A DNA stretch of 64,000 nucleotides from Legionella donaldsonii (GCF_900452385.1 NZ_UGOA01000001.1:62001-126000), one strand, 5' to 3'; shown: positions 42,335 to 51,976, counted from the first letter of the stretch. Numbers and translations: made by a program. The notes: a model not told the origin generated them from the letters alone.

Positions 42335-43756
42335 ATGGATATAAAGGGATTAAAACAAATCGATGAGTACCGCTGGGTACCCCTGGAAAAGCCCAATTCA
42401 GTAATGATGTTTGGTTCCAGGGAGCTTATTGCCGCAATGGATGAAAAAGTCCGGCAACAAATCATGAATGTGGCGAGTCTGCCTGGTTTGGTAGGGGCCG
42501 CCATGACCATGCCTGATGCGCATTGGGGTTATGGCTTTCCGATCGGTGGCGTCGCTGCTTTTGATGCAGAGGAGGGCGGCATTGTCTCTGCAGGTGGTGT
42601 TGGTTTCGATATTTCTTGTGGCATACGCTGTTTACGTAGCAATCTTTTTCTCAATGATATCCTTCCTTATATAGAGGATTTGGCTGAGCAGTTATTTGTT
42701 TCTGTTCCTTCTGGGGTGGGTGCTCAGGGAACGATTTCTTTGTCTATTTTAGAGCTCCATGACGTGATGCGTGGAGGGGCAACGTGGGCAGTCGATCAGG
42801 GTTATGGTTTTCACGACGATTTGGACTACATTGAAGAAAAAGGAATAATGGCAGGCGCTCATCCTGAGAATGTTTCTGAATTCGCCAAAAAACGCCAATT
42901 AAAGGAAATGGGGACTCTGGGCTCTGGTAATCATTATCTGGAAATTCAGGTGGTTAAAAAAATTTATGATGAACTTGCAGCCAAAGCCTTTGGTCTTGCT
43001 GAGGATCAAATTATTGTTGCCATCCATTGTGGTTCACGAGGTTTGGGACATCAAATTGGCTCGGATTATCTGATTTCTCTTGCTAAAGCAGCTAAAGGAT
43101 TGGGAATTAAGTTACCCGATCGAGAACTGGCTTGTGCCCCTATTTTATCGGCGGCAGGTCAAGGATATCTTGGTGCTATGGCTTGTGGTGTGAATTGTGC
43201 GCTTGCTAACCGTCAAATCATTACCCATTTAACGCGCGATGCTTTTACCCGTATTTTGGCCGATGCCCGACTTGAAACCTTGTTTGATGTGTCCCATAAC
43301 ACCTGTAAAGGGGAGGCCCATTTGGTTAAAGGGAGAAGAAAAGAAATTTACATCCACCGTAAAGGAGCAACCAGGGCATTTGGACCTAAACACCCCTCTT
43401 TACCCAAACGTTATAATGAGGTAGGGCAGCCGGTTTGTATCGGCGGCAGTATGGGAACCGGTTCTTACATCTTGGCTGGTAATGCCGAGGATTTAAATCA
43501 TGCTTTTGCTTCCGCCTGCCACGGTGCCGGGCGGCAGATGAGCCGCAGGCAAGCACTAAAACAATGGCAGGGAAAAGCGCTAATTCATGAATTGGCACGG
43601 CAAGGTATATATATCCGTAGTCATTCGATGCGTGGGGTTGCTGAAGAAGCACCGGGTGCTTATAAGGATGTTGATAAAGTCGTTGAAGCAACAGAATTTG
43701 CCGGTTTGGCGAGGCGAGTCGCTTTTTTAAAGCCATTGGCCTGCGTAAAAGGGTAA
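42335..43756 (+). CDS. rtcB: RNA-splicing ligase RtcB
   Basis: 473-residue GTP-dependent RNA ligase joining 2',3'-cyclic phosphate or 3'-phosphate to 5'-OH ends. Active-site elements are present: D61 in MPDAHWG, C95 in GGVGFDISCGIR, H231 in HCGSRGLGHQ, H321 in FDVSHNTC, and the GMP-accepting histidine H396 in CHGAGR. AAGGA lies ten bases before the ATG. Cotranscribed with archease; together they repair or splice tRNA and other cleaved RNAs. Confidence 0.95.
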   Translation: MDIKGLKQIDEYRWVPLEKPNSVMMFGSRELIAAMDEKVRQQIMNVASLPGLVGAAMTMPDAHWGYGFPIGGVAAFDAEEGGIVSAGGVGFDISCGIRCLRSNLFLNDILPYIEDLAEQLFVSVPSGVGAQGTISLSILELHDVMRGGATWAVDQGYGFHDDLDYIEEKGIMAGAHPENVSEFAKKRQLKEMGTLGSGNHYLEIQVVKKIYDELAAKAFGLAEDQIIVAIHCGSRGLGHQIGSDYLISLAKAAKGLGIKLPDRELACAPILSAAGQGYLGAMACGVNCALANRQIITHLTRDAFTRILADARLETLFDVSHNTCKGEAHLVKGRRKEIYIHRKGATRAFGPKHPSLPKRYNEVGQPVCIGGSMGTGSYILAGNAEDLNHAFASACHGAGRQMSRRQALKQWQGKALIHELARQGIYIRSHSMRGVAEEAPGAYKDVDKVVEATEFAGLARRVAFLKPLACVKG

Positions 43757-43892
43757 AAAATTAATGAAATCACGCTTGATTGGGGAGTTGGGACTTCTTT
43801 CGACGAAACTCGCCGTTTGTACGTCAGCCAGGAGGATTCGCGCACCGCACAGTCACGAAACAATCTCCAGCAGCAGCGATTTGGAAAGAAAT

Positions 43893-45227
43893 CTATTGAT
43901 TAGTGGTGGGAATAGACGAGGGTGGAATCTCTCCATCCTCTTTTGGTTTTACAACAGAGGCCGGTGTGGTGGTTTCATGATGCCCGTGTTCATGGTTGAA
44001 AAATGAGGCTCCTCCACTAACGTGTAATTTGGATGGCTCATCATGGTTATCACTTCTAGAGACAGTAACAGTCGTTAGTGTTGAATCGACAGTGTGAGTT
44101 AAAACCTGAGTTAAGCCAGTACTGATTTCATGGTGAGGGTTCATGTCAAGATCGTTACCAGCCTCAACTTGTACTTTTTTCTCATGGGTTTCTTCTAAGG
44201 TTTTTAAACCTGTTTGCAAGCGGTCACGCATAGTCGATTCATTGTATTTAAGAATAGCCGTTTTAACGGCATAGACAGTCACTATGGCGGCCACTGCGGC
44301 GAGGGTTACAAAAATCCCACCCGGAACAAAACACCAGGCAGCCATAATACCGACTAAGACAACAGCGGCTACTAGATTAACGATTGCTGCGTTTCGGTGT
44401 TTTATATAATTCGATTCACGGCGCAAAAGTTCTTGTTCAGCTTGTAAATCATTTCCGACAATAGGAGGGCTGTTTTTGTATTCAAGATAATTTTGTGCCG
44501 CAGCGAACATTTCTTTAAACACATCTACAGCAGAAGCAGCGACGAATAAACTGGCTACAATCGGTGACATAACCGTTGCAGACGCTATCCAAATCGCGTA
44601 GGCCGCGATGTTGATTGCTGTATTAGTGAATAGGAACGCATTATCACGGATGCGGTTAAAGAGGGAGCGTTTCTTATCAAAATGATTTTGATACATTGCG
44701 TAAAGGGCGGCAAAACCAGTATAAACTGCACCAAGAATGGGTATCCCGGTTGCTGACGCCAGGAATCCTTTTATGATGTCTATGGTGCCGGCCATCACGG
44801 GGCTCATATATAAATTGGCTACTATTGAAAATATCAAGGCCCCGGCTACAGCAAGCTCCATTTTCCCATAGGCAGTTTTTTCATCAATTAAATCGAGAAT
44901 ATCTCCAGCCTGGAGACTATTTTTTTCTTTTTTTAATTCAGCGAAGAAATCATAAACGGTCAAACTTGATTTTAAATACCTGTCCCAGTGACTTTGCGGT
45001 ATATTCAGGTTTGTTAGCAGTGCCTTTAGCTTTTTGATGATTTCCTTATATTCAGGGGAACTATCCTCTTCTGAGTCTGAAATGGTTATGGTATGAAAAT
45101 CGGTATTTAATTTGATAAGCTTGGTATCGTAAAACGTCATACGTGCTTTTAAGTCTTTAAAAGTTGATCCACCCCTAATATAAGCATTAAATTCATCCAG
45201 TGTTTTGCTTAATGTTGCTAGGGTCAC
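43893..45227 (-). CDS. Multi-pass membrane protein, candidate Dot/Icm effector
   Basis: 444 residues with a soluble, charged N-terminal 120 residues, then about six hydrophobic segments in two blocks (about 122-220 and 285-325), and a hydrophilic, histidine-rich tail (NHEHGHHE). There is no signal peptide. Start is GTG at 45227. No recognised family. Membrane-embedded proteins with cytosolic tails and no signal peptide are a common class of Legionella effectors. A PmrA-like box lies at 45273-45292, 46 bases upstream, the same distance as for the 433-aa gene. Confidence 0.65.
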   Translation of the reverse strand: MTLATLSKTLDEFNAYIRGGSTFKDLKARMTFYDTKLIKLNTDFHTITISDSEEDSSPEYKEIIKKLKALLTNLNIPQSHWDRYLKSSLTVYDFFAELKKEKNSLQAGDILDLIDEKTAYGKMELAVAGALIFSIVANLYMSPVMAGTIDIIKGFLASATGIPILGAVYTGFAALYAMYQNHFDKKRSLFNRIRDNAFLFTNTAINIAAYAIWIASATVMSPIVASLFVAASAVDVFKEMFAAAQNYLEYKNSPPIVGNDLQAEQELLRRESNYIKHRNAAIVNLVAAVVLVGIMAAWCFVPGGIFVTLAAVAAIVTVYAVKTAILKYNESTMRDRLQTGLKTLEETHEKKVQVEAGNDLDMNPHHEISTGLTQVLTHTVDSTLTTVTVSRSDNHDEPSKLHVSGGASFFNHEHGHHETTTPASVVKPKEDGEIPPSSIPTTNQ

Positions 45228-45272
45228 TTTTCAATAACTCAAAAATCATAGATAGTTTTATTGTAGATTAAT

Positions 45273-45292
45273 AAACTTAAAAAAATATTAAT
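45273..45292 (-). promoter_or_regulatory. PmrA-like tandem box upstream of the membrane-protein gene
   Basis: The reverse-strand half-sites are ATTAATATT and TTTAAGTTT with a two-base gap; the TTAA cores are 11 bases apart. The first half differs from the recalled consensus at one position, the second is weaker. Confidence 0.45.
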
Positions 45293-45358
45293 TGCCAGAG
45301 GGACTGGAACTTTGCTTAAAGTCTTAAGAAGGGAAAAGCAGAAGAGGGGGACTATTTT

Positions 45359-46084
45359 TTAATCGGTGAGATAGCTATTGTAAAGTTTAATATAATTACC
45401 ATCTTTTTCTATTTTTAATAATTGTTGATTGATTGATTCAATTAAATCAGCCTTTTGTGGCAAAGCCATGATGGCAAAACCACCCCCTACAGTCATAGGG
45501 TCGCCCACATTGACCAGGACTCCATCACTGGTTTGTCGCCAATATTTCATTGAGATACTATCTGAAAATATGGCATCAGTATCCCCTTGATTTAGGCTGG
45601 CAATTAAAGCAACAGGTCCCTCATACAAAGCGATTTCGAATTCTAAACCATAATGATTGACTAGGAAATCCTCATAATCAGAGCCTCTTACTGCTCCTAT
45701 TTTTTTCCCTTTTAAATCACTAATCGATTTCAAGCCGCTGTTCTTTAAAGCGATAAATTGCCCATGGCTTTCCATGTAAGGTAGGCTGAAAATATAAGTG
45801 GCTTTCCTGGCTTGGGAAATGGTGATTCCACCGATAGCCAGATCAAGTTTTCCTTCATTCAACGCGATATATAAATTATTGAATTCCATGGAATGAAATT
45901 CGCAATCTTCATTTATTTTCTGGCAGAGAAGTTTCATCAAATCAATATCGAATCCTTCTTCCTGATTGAACACAAAAGGGGGTCTATAAACGGGATTCCC
46001 GACTTTAATGGTTGCGTAAACAACAGCAATTTGCATTAAATAGCTCAACGCAATAATTGATAGCATTTTCTTTATTTTCTTCAT
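45359..46084 (-). CDS. Periplasmic amino-acid-binding protein (solute-binding family 3)
   Basis: 241 residues with a signal peptide (cleavage near VVYA) and the family 3 pattern: VGNPVYRPPFVFNQEEGFDIDLMKLLCQKI, then LDLAIGGITISQARKATYIFSLPYM, LKGKKIGAVRGSDYEDFL and late GGGFAIMALPQ. It resembles ArtI/ArgT-type receptors. No permease or ATPase gene adjoins it, so it would share a transporter encoded elsewhere or act as a sensor. AGAGGGAA precedes the ATG. Confidence 0.88.
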   Translation of the reverse strand: MKKIKKMLSIIALSYLMQIAVVYATIKVGNPVYRPPFVFNQEEGFDIDLMKLLCQKINEDCEFHSMEFNNLYIALNEGKLDLAIGGITISQARKATYIFSLPYMESHGQFIALKNSGLKSISDLKGKKIGAVRGSDYEDFLVNHYGLEFEIALYEGPVALIASLNQGDTDAIFSDSISMKYWRQTSDGVLVNVGDPMTVGGGFAIMALPQKADLIESINQQLLKIEKDGNYIKLYNSYLTD

Positions 46085-46243
46085 TTCCCTCTAGAACCTA
46101 TCAATTTAGTCCGAATAGCTGTTTATCCTGTAAGCGATTGCTTCTTTTGCAGGATCTCACCTGCTAAGTTTAGTACAATTTTGTATAAAGGAGGCTACAC
46201 TAAAATTATCGAATTATTTTGCTTTAGGGATTATCGATAATTC

Positions 46244-47737
46244 ATGTTTTCAATAAAACAATATAATGATCCACAGCAAGCAATAGAGCGCGTGGGCGAA
46301 ATTTATGAAAACCAGACCGCCGGACTCCGCGAAGCATTCAAGCGTTTTGTTAACGGCGAAGACCTCACTAAACGAGTAAGGGCTTATTACCCTTTTGTGC
46401 GTATTAAAACAACAGTACGTACGAATGTCGATGCGCGTCATTCCTTTGGTTTTGTCACAGGACCAGGTTGCTATCAAACTACCTTAACGCGGCCTTTGTT
46501 ATATAAAGAATATTTACTTAACCAATTTAGAGCATTAGTTGCTCATCATGATGTGCCTTTGTCTGTTGGACTCAGTGAGGTAGCAATTCCAGTACATTTT
46601 GCATTCCCTGAGGGATTGGATGTTGGGCGGGATTTAATCGAACCCGATCGGATAGGCCAGTTACCCGATATATTTGACGTACCTGATCTGACCACAATTG
46701 ATGATCGTATCGTTAACGGAACTTACGAAAAAGTTGATGGTATGGATCCTCTCGCCCTTTTTTCCGCCCTTCGCATTGATTATTCCCTCCATCGCTTGAA
46801 GCATTATACGGCGACTTCACCGGAATTTTTTCAGTCTTATATCTTGTTCACCAATTATGCGTTTTATGTTGATGAATTTATCCGGATTGGGCGAGAGTTA
46901 ATGCAGGCAACACCTGATCCCGATCTGCGTGCCTATCGACAACAATACACGGCTTTTGTTGAGCCTGGTAATGTGATGACCTGGAATACTAATTTGCCTG
47001 ACTCACTGATTGATCGTGTGCAAAATGGCATTGCACCACTACGCCAGCCACAAATGCCTGCCTATCATTTATTGCGAGCAGATGGATCTGGTATTACCTT
47101 GATTAATATTGGTGTGGGTCCTTCCAATGCAAAAACAATTACTGATCATGTCGCTGTTCTGCGTCCGCATGTCTGGCTGATGCTAGGTCACTGTGCTGGT
47201 TTGTCGGCTGTACAACGAATAGGTGATTATGTTTTGGCGCATGCCTATGTTCGTGATGATCATGTTTTGGATGAGGAACTGCCTTTGTGGGTGCCGATTC
47301 CTTCTTTGGCTGAGGTACAACTGGCATTGCAGGATGCCGTTACCGATTGTACACAACTTAATGGTTATGAATTGAAGCGTATCATGCGTACTGGCACAGT
47401 TGCCTCAGTCAATGACCGTAATTGGGAGTTGCGCAATCATCGTATTCCTTTGTTGCATTTGAATCAGAGTCGGGCAATTGCCCTGGATATGGAAAGTGCG
47501 ACAGTAGCAACCAATGGTTTTCGTTATCGCGTTCCCTATGGGACTTTGTTGTGTGTATCTGATAAGCCGTTGCATGGGGAAATCAAATTAATTGGTATAA
47601 CCCGCCATTTTTACGAAAAAAGTGTCAATCAACATTTAAAAATCGGTATTAGAGCATTGGAGTTAATGCGTGAACGAGGTGGAGAGCAATTGCATAGTCG
47701 TAAGTTACGCAGTTTTTGGGACCCGGCCTTTCGCTAA
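46244..47737 (+). CDS. amn: AMP nucleosidase
   Basis: 497-residue enzyme hydrolysing AMP to adenine and ribose 5-phosphate, adjusting adenylate pools. The N-terminal domain (YYPFVRIKTTVRTNVDARHSFGFVTGPG) and the C-terminal nucleoside-phosphorylase-type domain (GVGPSNAKTITDHVAVLRP, LMLGHCAGL, LDMESATVATNGFRYRVPYG and LLCVSDKPLHGE) are those of Amn. Length is typical. The ribosome site is not obvious at the ATG 46244. Confidence 0.94.
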   Translation: MFSIKQYNDPQQAIERVGEIYENQTAGLREAFKRFVNGEDLTKRVRAYYPFVRIKTTVRTNVDARHSFGFVTGPGCYQTTLTRPLLYKEYLLNQFRALVAHHDVPLSVGLSEVAIPVHFAFPEGLDVGRDLIEPDRIGQLPDIFDVPDLTTIDDRIVNGTYEKVDGMDPLALFSALRIDYSLHRLKHYTATSPEFFQSYILFTNYAFYVDEFIRIGRELMQATPDPDLRAYRQQYTAFVEPGNVMTWNTNLPDSLIDRVQNGIAPLRQPQMPAYHLLRADGSGITLINIGVGPSNAKTITDHVAVLRPHVWLMLGHCAGLSAVQRIGDYVLAHAYVRDDHVLDEELPLWVPIPSLAEVQLALQDAVTDCTQLNGYELKRIMRTGTVASVNDRNWELRNHRIPLLHLNQSRAIALDMESATVATNGFRYRVPYGTLLCVSDKPLHGEIKLIGITRHFYEKSVNQHLKIGIRALELMRERGGEQLHSRKLRSFWDPAFR

Positions 47738-47859
47738 ATCCCAGAAAAATTGGATTCATTACTTTGCTTGAATCGTTGCACTATTTTTGCAATGATGGTA
47801 AGAAGTTACAGCGGGACTGTAATGAAATTGCACCAAGGTCTCATAATAGGGAGATTGTT

Positions 47860-48204
47860 ATGACTAACTGCAGGTTAAGCCCGATGGCTTTAGGATTGGC
47901 TTTAGGGATTTTGTGGGGCATATCTATTTTTCTGATGGGCATCATCGCCTATTATTCTAGTTATGGACAGCCCTTTGTTGCTGCAATGGGTTCTTTGTAT
48001 GTCGGTTATCAACCCTCGATTTTAGGCAGTGTGATTGGCGGCATTATCGGTTTTATCGATGCTTTCATTGGTGGGGTTATTCTAGCCTGGCTCTACAATT
48101 TATTTGCTCATTGCTGCTGTAAAAAAAGTGAAGTATGCGCTGTAGAAGAAACAACCATAGTTAAGGCTGCACCTAAGCCAAGGGCTAAGAAAACTACACC
48201 CTAA
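47860..48204 (+). CDS. Small two-helix membrane protein (holin-like annotation type)
   Basis: 114 residues with two glycine-rich membrane segments (LGLALGILWGISIFLMGIIAYY and GSVIGGIIGFIDAFIGGVILAWLYN) and a lysine/proline tail. GGGAG lies six bases before the ATG at 47860; the frame extends upstream into amn but that part is not credible. Legionella genomes contain such proteins annotated as holin-like; a lysis role is not shown. No phage genes are nearby. Confidence 0.7.
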   Translation: MTNCRLSPMALGLALGILWGISIFLMGIIAYYSSYGQPFVAAMGSLYVGYQPSILGSVIGGIIGFIDAFIGGVILAWLYNLFAHCCCKKSEVCAVEETTIVKAAPKPRAKKTTP

Positions 48205-48254
48205 TCTTTATTTGTTTTTTTACGTTTTAACAATCATAAGCCAGCTAAGCACTT

Positions 48255-49121
48255 TTAAATTAGCAAAGCTGGTTTTTCTTCATTTATTTCCAGGGTTCTC
48301 AGCGTTGGCACGGGGAAATAGTTGCTATCTTGGTGAGTATTGGCAGGAGCAATGCCTAATTTTATCGCTTCTTCCAAATCAGCTGGATATTGACTGATAA
48401 CGTGAATACTTTCTCTATCGCTTGCGGGTAATTGTTCTTCAACCAGATACCGCAGTAAAGACATGGTGGAATGAGAATTCGTTGCCACGCGGGTTTGAGA
48501 GTCCGTTTTAAAAAGTTGATAGCGGTAGGATAAACAAAGAAAGATGTTGGGTGCTATTTCAATGGGCTGTTTATCATCTACTACACCGCAGTCAATTTGA
48601 TTAAAATGAATTCCAGGATTCTTGTTTTGTAAGAGTTGAATTATTTTGTTTACATTTAATTCATTGGTATTGGATATTAAATAGACTGGTTCTTCTGCAG
48701 CTCGTTCGGCGAGTGTGGCAAAACGGGCTACTCTATCATCCTCCAGGCCAATGATTGCATTCCAAGCGTTTTCTAGCAGGGCCAAATTGGCTTCTTCTCT
48801 ATAGGAGCAGCCAGCAATTTTTACTGAATCACTCACGCTACAGACAAAATCATCATCATCAAGAAAATCAAAAATAGTCAATAAATTAGCTAAGAATTGC
48901 CTGCTTGTAATTTTGCCAAGTTTATAAGGTTCGATGAGTGCTTTGTACTTAGTCTGATATTGGTACATGACCCACGCAAAATTGGTTCCCGACTGAAAAA
49001 AGCTTGGGCAACAGGTTAGACAGCCTGTAGAGTAATTATTGCAAAGCTGAGCAAAAGCTCGCACGCTTGTGGATATGGGATACAAAGAATGAACAGTAGA
49101 TAAATTTACAATAAGAGTCAT
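48255..49121 (-). CDS. HAD-like protein with Asn in place of the nucleophile
   Basis: 288 residues. The middle shows a typical HAD cap and motif II: ALLENAWNAIIGLEDDRVARFATL followed by VYLISNTNELNVNKI (S150, N151, T152, N153). At the N-terminus, where FDxDGT would be expected, the sequence is LIVNLSTV, so the aspartate nucleophile aligns with N6. It may be a catalytically dead HAD protein or use another mechanism. No signal peptide. Solitary leftward gene followed by another unknown leftward gene, both effector candidates by context only. Confidence 0.6.
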   Translation of the reverse strand: MTLIVNLSTVHSLYPISTSVRAFAQLCNNYSTGCLTCCPSFFQSGTNFAWVMYQYQTKYKALIEPYKLGKITSRQFLANLLTIFDFLDDDDFVCSVSDSVKIAGCSYREEANLALLENAWNAIIGLEDDRVARFATLAERAAEEPVYLISNTNELNVNKIIQLLQNKNPGIHFNQIDCGVVDDKQPIEIAPNIFLCLSYRYQLFKTDSQTRVATNSHSTMSLLRYLVEEQLPASDRESIHVISQYPADLEEAIKLGIAPANTHQDSNYFPVPTLRTLEINEEKPALLI

Positions 49122-49217
49122 TGGCAGGTAAATAAATGGGTTAAAGCAGCAAATTATAAATTAATAAAGCTCATTAGAATAGCTATCAATGAGCTTGTAA
49201 CTGTGGAGCAAGCTCGC

Positions 49218-49700
49218 TTAACAAGGATTGCTGCTATATGTTTGGCTTTGCTTTTCTGCTGCTGCCGTTGTTTCTATAATCTTATGCCTGGCACGCCTGG
49301 CGATCTCACGTTGTAATTCAGTGAAAAAAGCGGATTGATAAGGTTGAACAGGTGATTCTGGCTGTGAGACTTCTTTGACTGCTGGCCATGAATCCAATTC
49401 TGTTTTTATCTGAAACTGACTATTAACCAAAGAATCTAATGGTTTCACTTGTTGATAAGCAAGAAAAAAAGCCTCGCAGCGAGCAGCGAATCCTGGATTA
49501 GTCCTGATTAAAAACACAAATGAAGTTGATAAATAAGAAATCACTTTTGTATCAGAAAGCGTTGCTTGATTGCTAGTGACCCTTTCAAGCAATTCAGCTA
49601 AGGTTGAGTAAATTTCCGTATGATTTTTGTCGCTGGTTTCTTGTTGATAGCCGCTGACTAATTTATTGAGTAAACTGAGGCATTCATTACTTACAGACAT
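49218..49700 (-). CDS. Unknown 160-aa helical protein
   Basis: Soluble, helical, begins MSVSNECLSLLNKLVSGYQQE and ends with a basic helix (FFTELQREIARRARHKIIET). GGAGAAAGGA stands immediately before the ATG at 49700, supporting the start. No family recognised. It is 96 bp upstream of the HAD-like gene in the same direction and may be cotranscribed with it. Divergent from the aldo/keto reductase. Confidence 0.6.
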   Translation of the reverse strand: MSVSNECLSLLNKLVSGYQQETSDKNHTEIYSTLAELLERVTSNQATLSDTKVISYLSTSFVFLIRTNPGFAARCEAFFLAYQQVKPLDSLVNSQFQIKTELDSWPAVKEVSQPESPVQPYQSAFFTELQREIARRARHKIIETTAAAEKQSQTYSSNPC

Positions 49701-49801
49701 TCCTTTCTCCGTCGATAATGATCATTTTATTAGATAGCATTCAAGATAGAAATGCAAGGGCGCTTTTGTGTAGTCTATTGGACCAATAAGGAAGAAAATT
49801 T

Positions 49802-50659
49802 ATGTCAGGTAAGAAGGGCGAAAACCAGCAGGATAATCAGATTGTTCCAGCGTTTTTATATGGTACTGCGTGGAAGGAAGAGGCAACCGAAAATTTGGTT
49901 ATTACCGCTCTTAAGACAGGATTTACTGGTATTGATACGGCAAATCAGCGCAAACATTATTATGAAGAAGGCGTTGGCCGGGGGATTCAAGTATTTTTAG
50001 CGGGCAGTGAAAAAACGCGTCAGGATTTATTTCTGCAAACAAAATTTACATTTGCCGCTGGCCAGGATCACCGCAAACCCTATCACGAAAGGGACTCTTA
50101 TGAGTTACAGGTACAGCAATCTTTTCGCAGTTCGCTGGAGCATTTACAAACCGATTATATCGATTCTTATATTCTTCATGGGCCTTTATTTTCCGATGGA
50201 CTAAGCACTGGGGATTGGGAAGTTTGGCATGCGATGGAAGCATTGTGGCGAGCCCAAAAAATCAAATTCCTGGGAATTTCAAATGTGACTCTTAAGCAGT
50301 TAGAAGAATTTTATACTTACTCGACAGTAAAGCCCACTTTTGTCCAGAACCGGTGTTTTGCGGTAAAACAATGGGATAAGGAAATCAGGGCTTTTTGTAG
50401 AGAGCAGGGACTTATTTATCAGGGGTTTTCTTTACTGACTGCCAATTATCAGTATTTTTCTCAGCCTTGGTTGCACTCCCTAGCCCAGAAATATCAAAAA
50501 AATAGGGCTCAGCTCATTTTTCGCTTCGCACTCCAAATGGAAATGTTGCCTTTGACAGGAACAACCGATCAGCAACATATGCGTGAGGATTTAGCGATTG
50601 GTGATTTCGTCTTGAGTGTTGATGAATTGGAGCAAATTGAGAATATAGCCTTGCGTTGA
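49802..50659 (+). CDS. Aldo/keto reductase family oxidoreductase
   Basis: 285 residues forming the NADPH-dependent TIM barrel. The catalytic tetrad can be placed: Asp in GIDTANQ, Tyr in KHYYEEGVG, Lys in LQTKF, and His in YILHGP. Further family features are YIDSYILHGPL, KFLGISNVT and VQNRCFA (usual QxxYN altered). The typical GxRxxP-type C-terminal segment appears as LTGTTDQQHMRED. Substrate unknown. An overlapping start upstream (49752) is in another frame. Confidence 0.88.
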   Translation: MSGKKGENQQDNQIVPAFLYGTAWKEEATENLVITALKTGFTGIDTANQRKHYYEEGVGRGIQVFLAGSEKTRQDLFLQTKFTFAAGQDHRKPYHERDSYELQVQQSFRSSLEHLQTDYIDSYILHGPLFSDGLSTGDWEVWHAMEALWRAQKIKFLGISNVTLKQLEEFYTYSTVKPTFVQNRCFAVKQWDKEIRAFCREQGLIYQGFSLLTANYQYFSQPWLHSLAQKYQKNRAQLIFRFALQMEMLPLTGTTDQQHMREDLAIGDFVLSVDELEQIENIALR

Positions 50660-50829
50660 GTAAGACAACAGGGGTCGCTTAACGCATTAGGATTCTTTAT
50701 TGTCAATAAGATCTAAATTTGCTCGAAAAGCTGTTTAATTCTGGACAACAGCGCTCTTTTTGTAACACTATTGCGCTGCATAAAATTACAGCAGAATCTA
50801 AACTGTATTAGCAGAGTAAGAGTGAGATT

Positions 50830-51336
50830 ATGAAAAAGATAAAAAAACTAGTGAGTAGCTTTCTTATTGTTGCCCTGACAATAAGTATTTTGCCTCAGGC
50901 TTATGCGGCAGCAAAGACGAATTATGCTGCTATCGATGCAGAGAACCAGAAAAAAATTCTGGTTTATGTGAATCAATACCGTCAAAAACGTGGTTTGCCC
51001 CCTCTTAAAATGAATAAGCTTATTTCGCAAGAAGCAGAGCGTCATAGCCGTGATATGGCAACTCACCGTGTCCCCTTTGGTCATCAGTATTTCAGTAAGC
51101 GCATTAAGCGCATTTTTGATGACATTCAACAATGTCATGGTGGTGCAGAAAACGTTGCTTATAATTACAGAGATGCAAAAATAGTTGTTGAGCAATGGTT
51201 AACCAGCCCCGGGCATCGTCGCAACATTGAAGGACGTTATAATTTGACAGGTATAGGCCTGGCCCGCGACAGTAGGGGGAAACTCTATTTTACTCAAATT
51301 TTTGTACGGACCGATAATGCAGCCTATTTAGGTTAG
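50830..51336 (+). CDS. Secreted CAP-domain (SCP/PR-1-like) protein
   Basis: 168 residues with a signal peptide (cleavage near AYA) and a bacterial CAP domain: VNQYRQKRGLPPLKMN, ISQEAERHSRDMA, FGHQYF, GAENVAYNY and the hallmark WLTSPGHRRNIEG. The cavity histidines and glutamate are present. Bacterial CAP proteins are secreted or periplasmic and of varied role. AGTAAGAGTGAG precedes the ATG. A hairpin at 51357 terminates it. Confidence 0.9.
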   Translation: MKKIKKLVSSFLIVALTISILPQAYAAAKTNYAAIDAENQKKILVYVNQYRQKRGLPPLKMNKLISQEAERHSRDMATHRVPFGHQYFSKRIKRIFDDIQQCHGGAENVAYNYRDAKIVVEQWLTSPGHRRNIEGRYNLTGIGLARDSRGKLYFTQIFVRTDNAAYLG

Positions 51337-51356
51337 TTAGAAAAAATCATGATTTT

Positions 51357-51381
51357 AGCAGATGTGGTAACCACATCTGCT
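51357..51381. terminator. Bidirectional terminator between convergent genes
   Basis: AGCAGATGTGGT and ACCACATCTGCT are perfect 12-base complements around one base, placed between the CAP gene (stop 51336) and the leftward gene ending at 51398. T-rich and A-rich flanks lie on either side. Confidence 0.75.
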
Positions 51382-51397
51382 GTTGTTTATCTATGGA

Positions 51398-51940
51398 TTA
51401 AATCGGTATTCTAAGATGAAGTGGTTCGGCCTTAATCTTTTCTCTGACAAGTTCATAGCCGGTTCTGCCATTAGCAATATAAATTAAGGACCAGGCGCTA
51501 ACCATCGACGCATCACCAAATACACAAATATCACTTTGCCCTAATTCATTAGCAAAGCCGCCAGAGATAACTGTAAAGGGAATACTTGAGCCGCCTATGT
51601 TCTTACAAAAATTTAAAGAAGGATTATTATAGTTACCTTTAAACAAAGGTGAATCAAAAGGAATAGCAGGCAGTTTTTTTATTAAGGTAGCAGCGATATT
51701 GGGTTTGGTCGAGGCAAATGATTCTAAACCAACCACAACAAAGCCCTTATCTATGCTAAAGGTACAGAACTGTTTGCTGCCGCCGTTGACCTGCCCAAAA
51801 GGCCCATCAAATTGGGCAGGCATCTCTTCTACTTGTCCCCCTGATTCAAGACAATACTCTGCATAAGCGTGAAGGTCGTTTTCGCTTGCAAAACAAGAGG
51901 TAGCAACAAGAAATAGAGCTAAGGTGGGCAATCGTTTCAT
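51398..51940 (-). CDS. Exported protein with two DUF333-like cysteine motifs
   Basis: 180 residues with a signal peptide (MKRLPTLALFLVATSCFA). Two related segments, YCLESGGQVEEM...KQFCTFS and FCKNIGGSSIPF...SDICVFGDASMVSAWSL, follow the YCxxxGG...C.F pattern of DUF333, suggesting an internal duplication with four cysteines. AGGAG precedes the ATG. Function unknown; DUF333 proteins are periplasmic or lipoprotein-like. Confidence 0.7.
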   Translation of the reverse strand: MKRLPTLALFLVATSCFASENDLHAYAEYCLESGGQVEEMPAQFDGPFGQVNGGSKQFCTFSIDKGFVVVGLESFASTKPNIAATLIKKLPAIPFDSPLFKGNYNNPSLNFCKNIGGSSIPFTVISGGFANELGQSDICVFGDASMVSAWSLIYIANGRTGYELVREKIKAEPLHLRIPI

Positions 51941-51976
51941 AAAAGACTCCTAAAAGCTGAAATGTATGCCATGCAT

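Noticed and set aside
47860-48204. Phage holin implying a prophage
   Set aside because: No other phage genes lie nearby; two glycine-rich helices alone do not show a lysis function.
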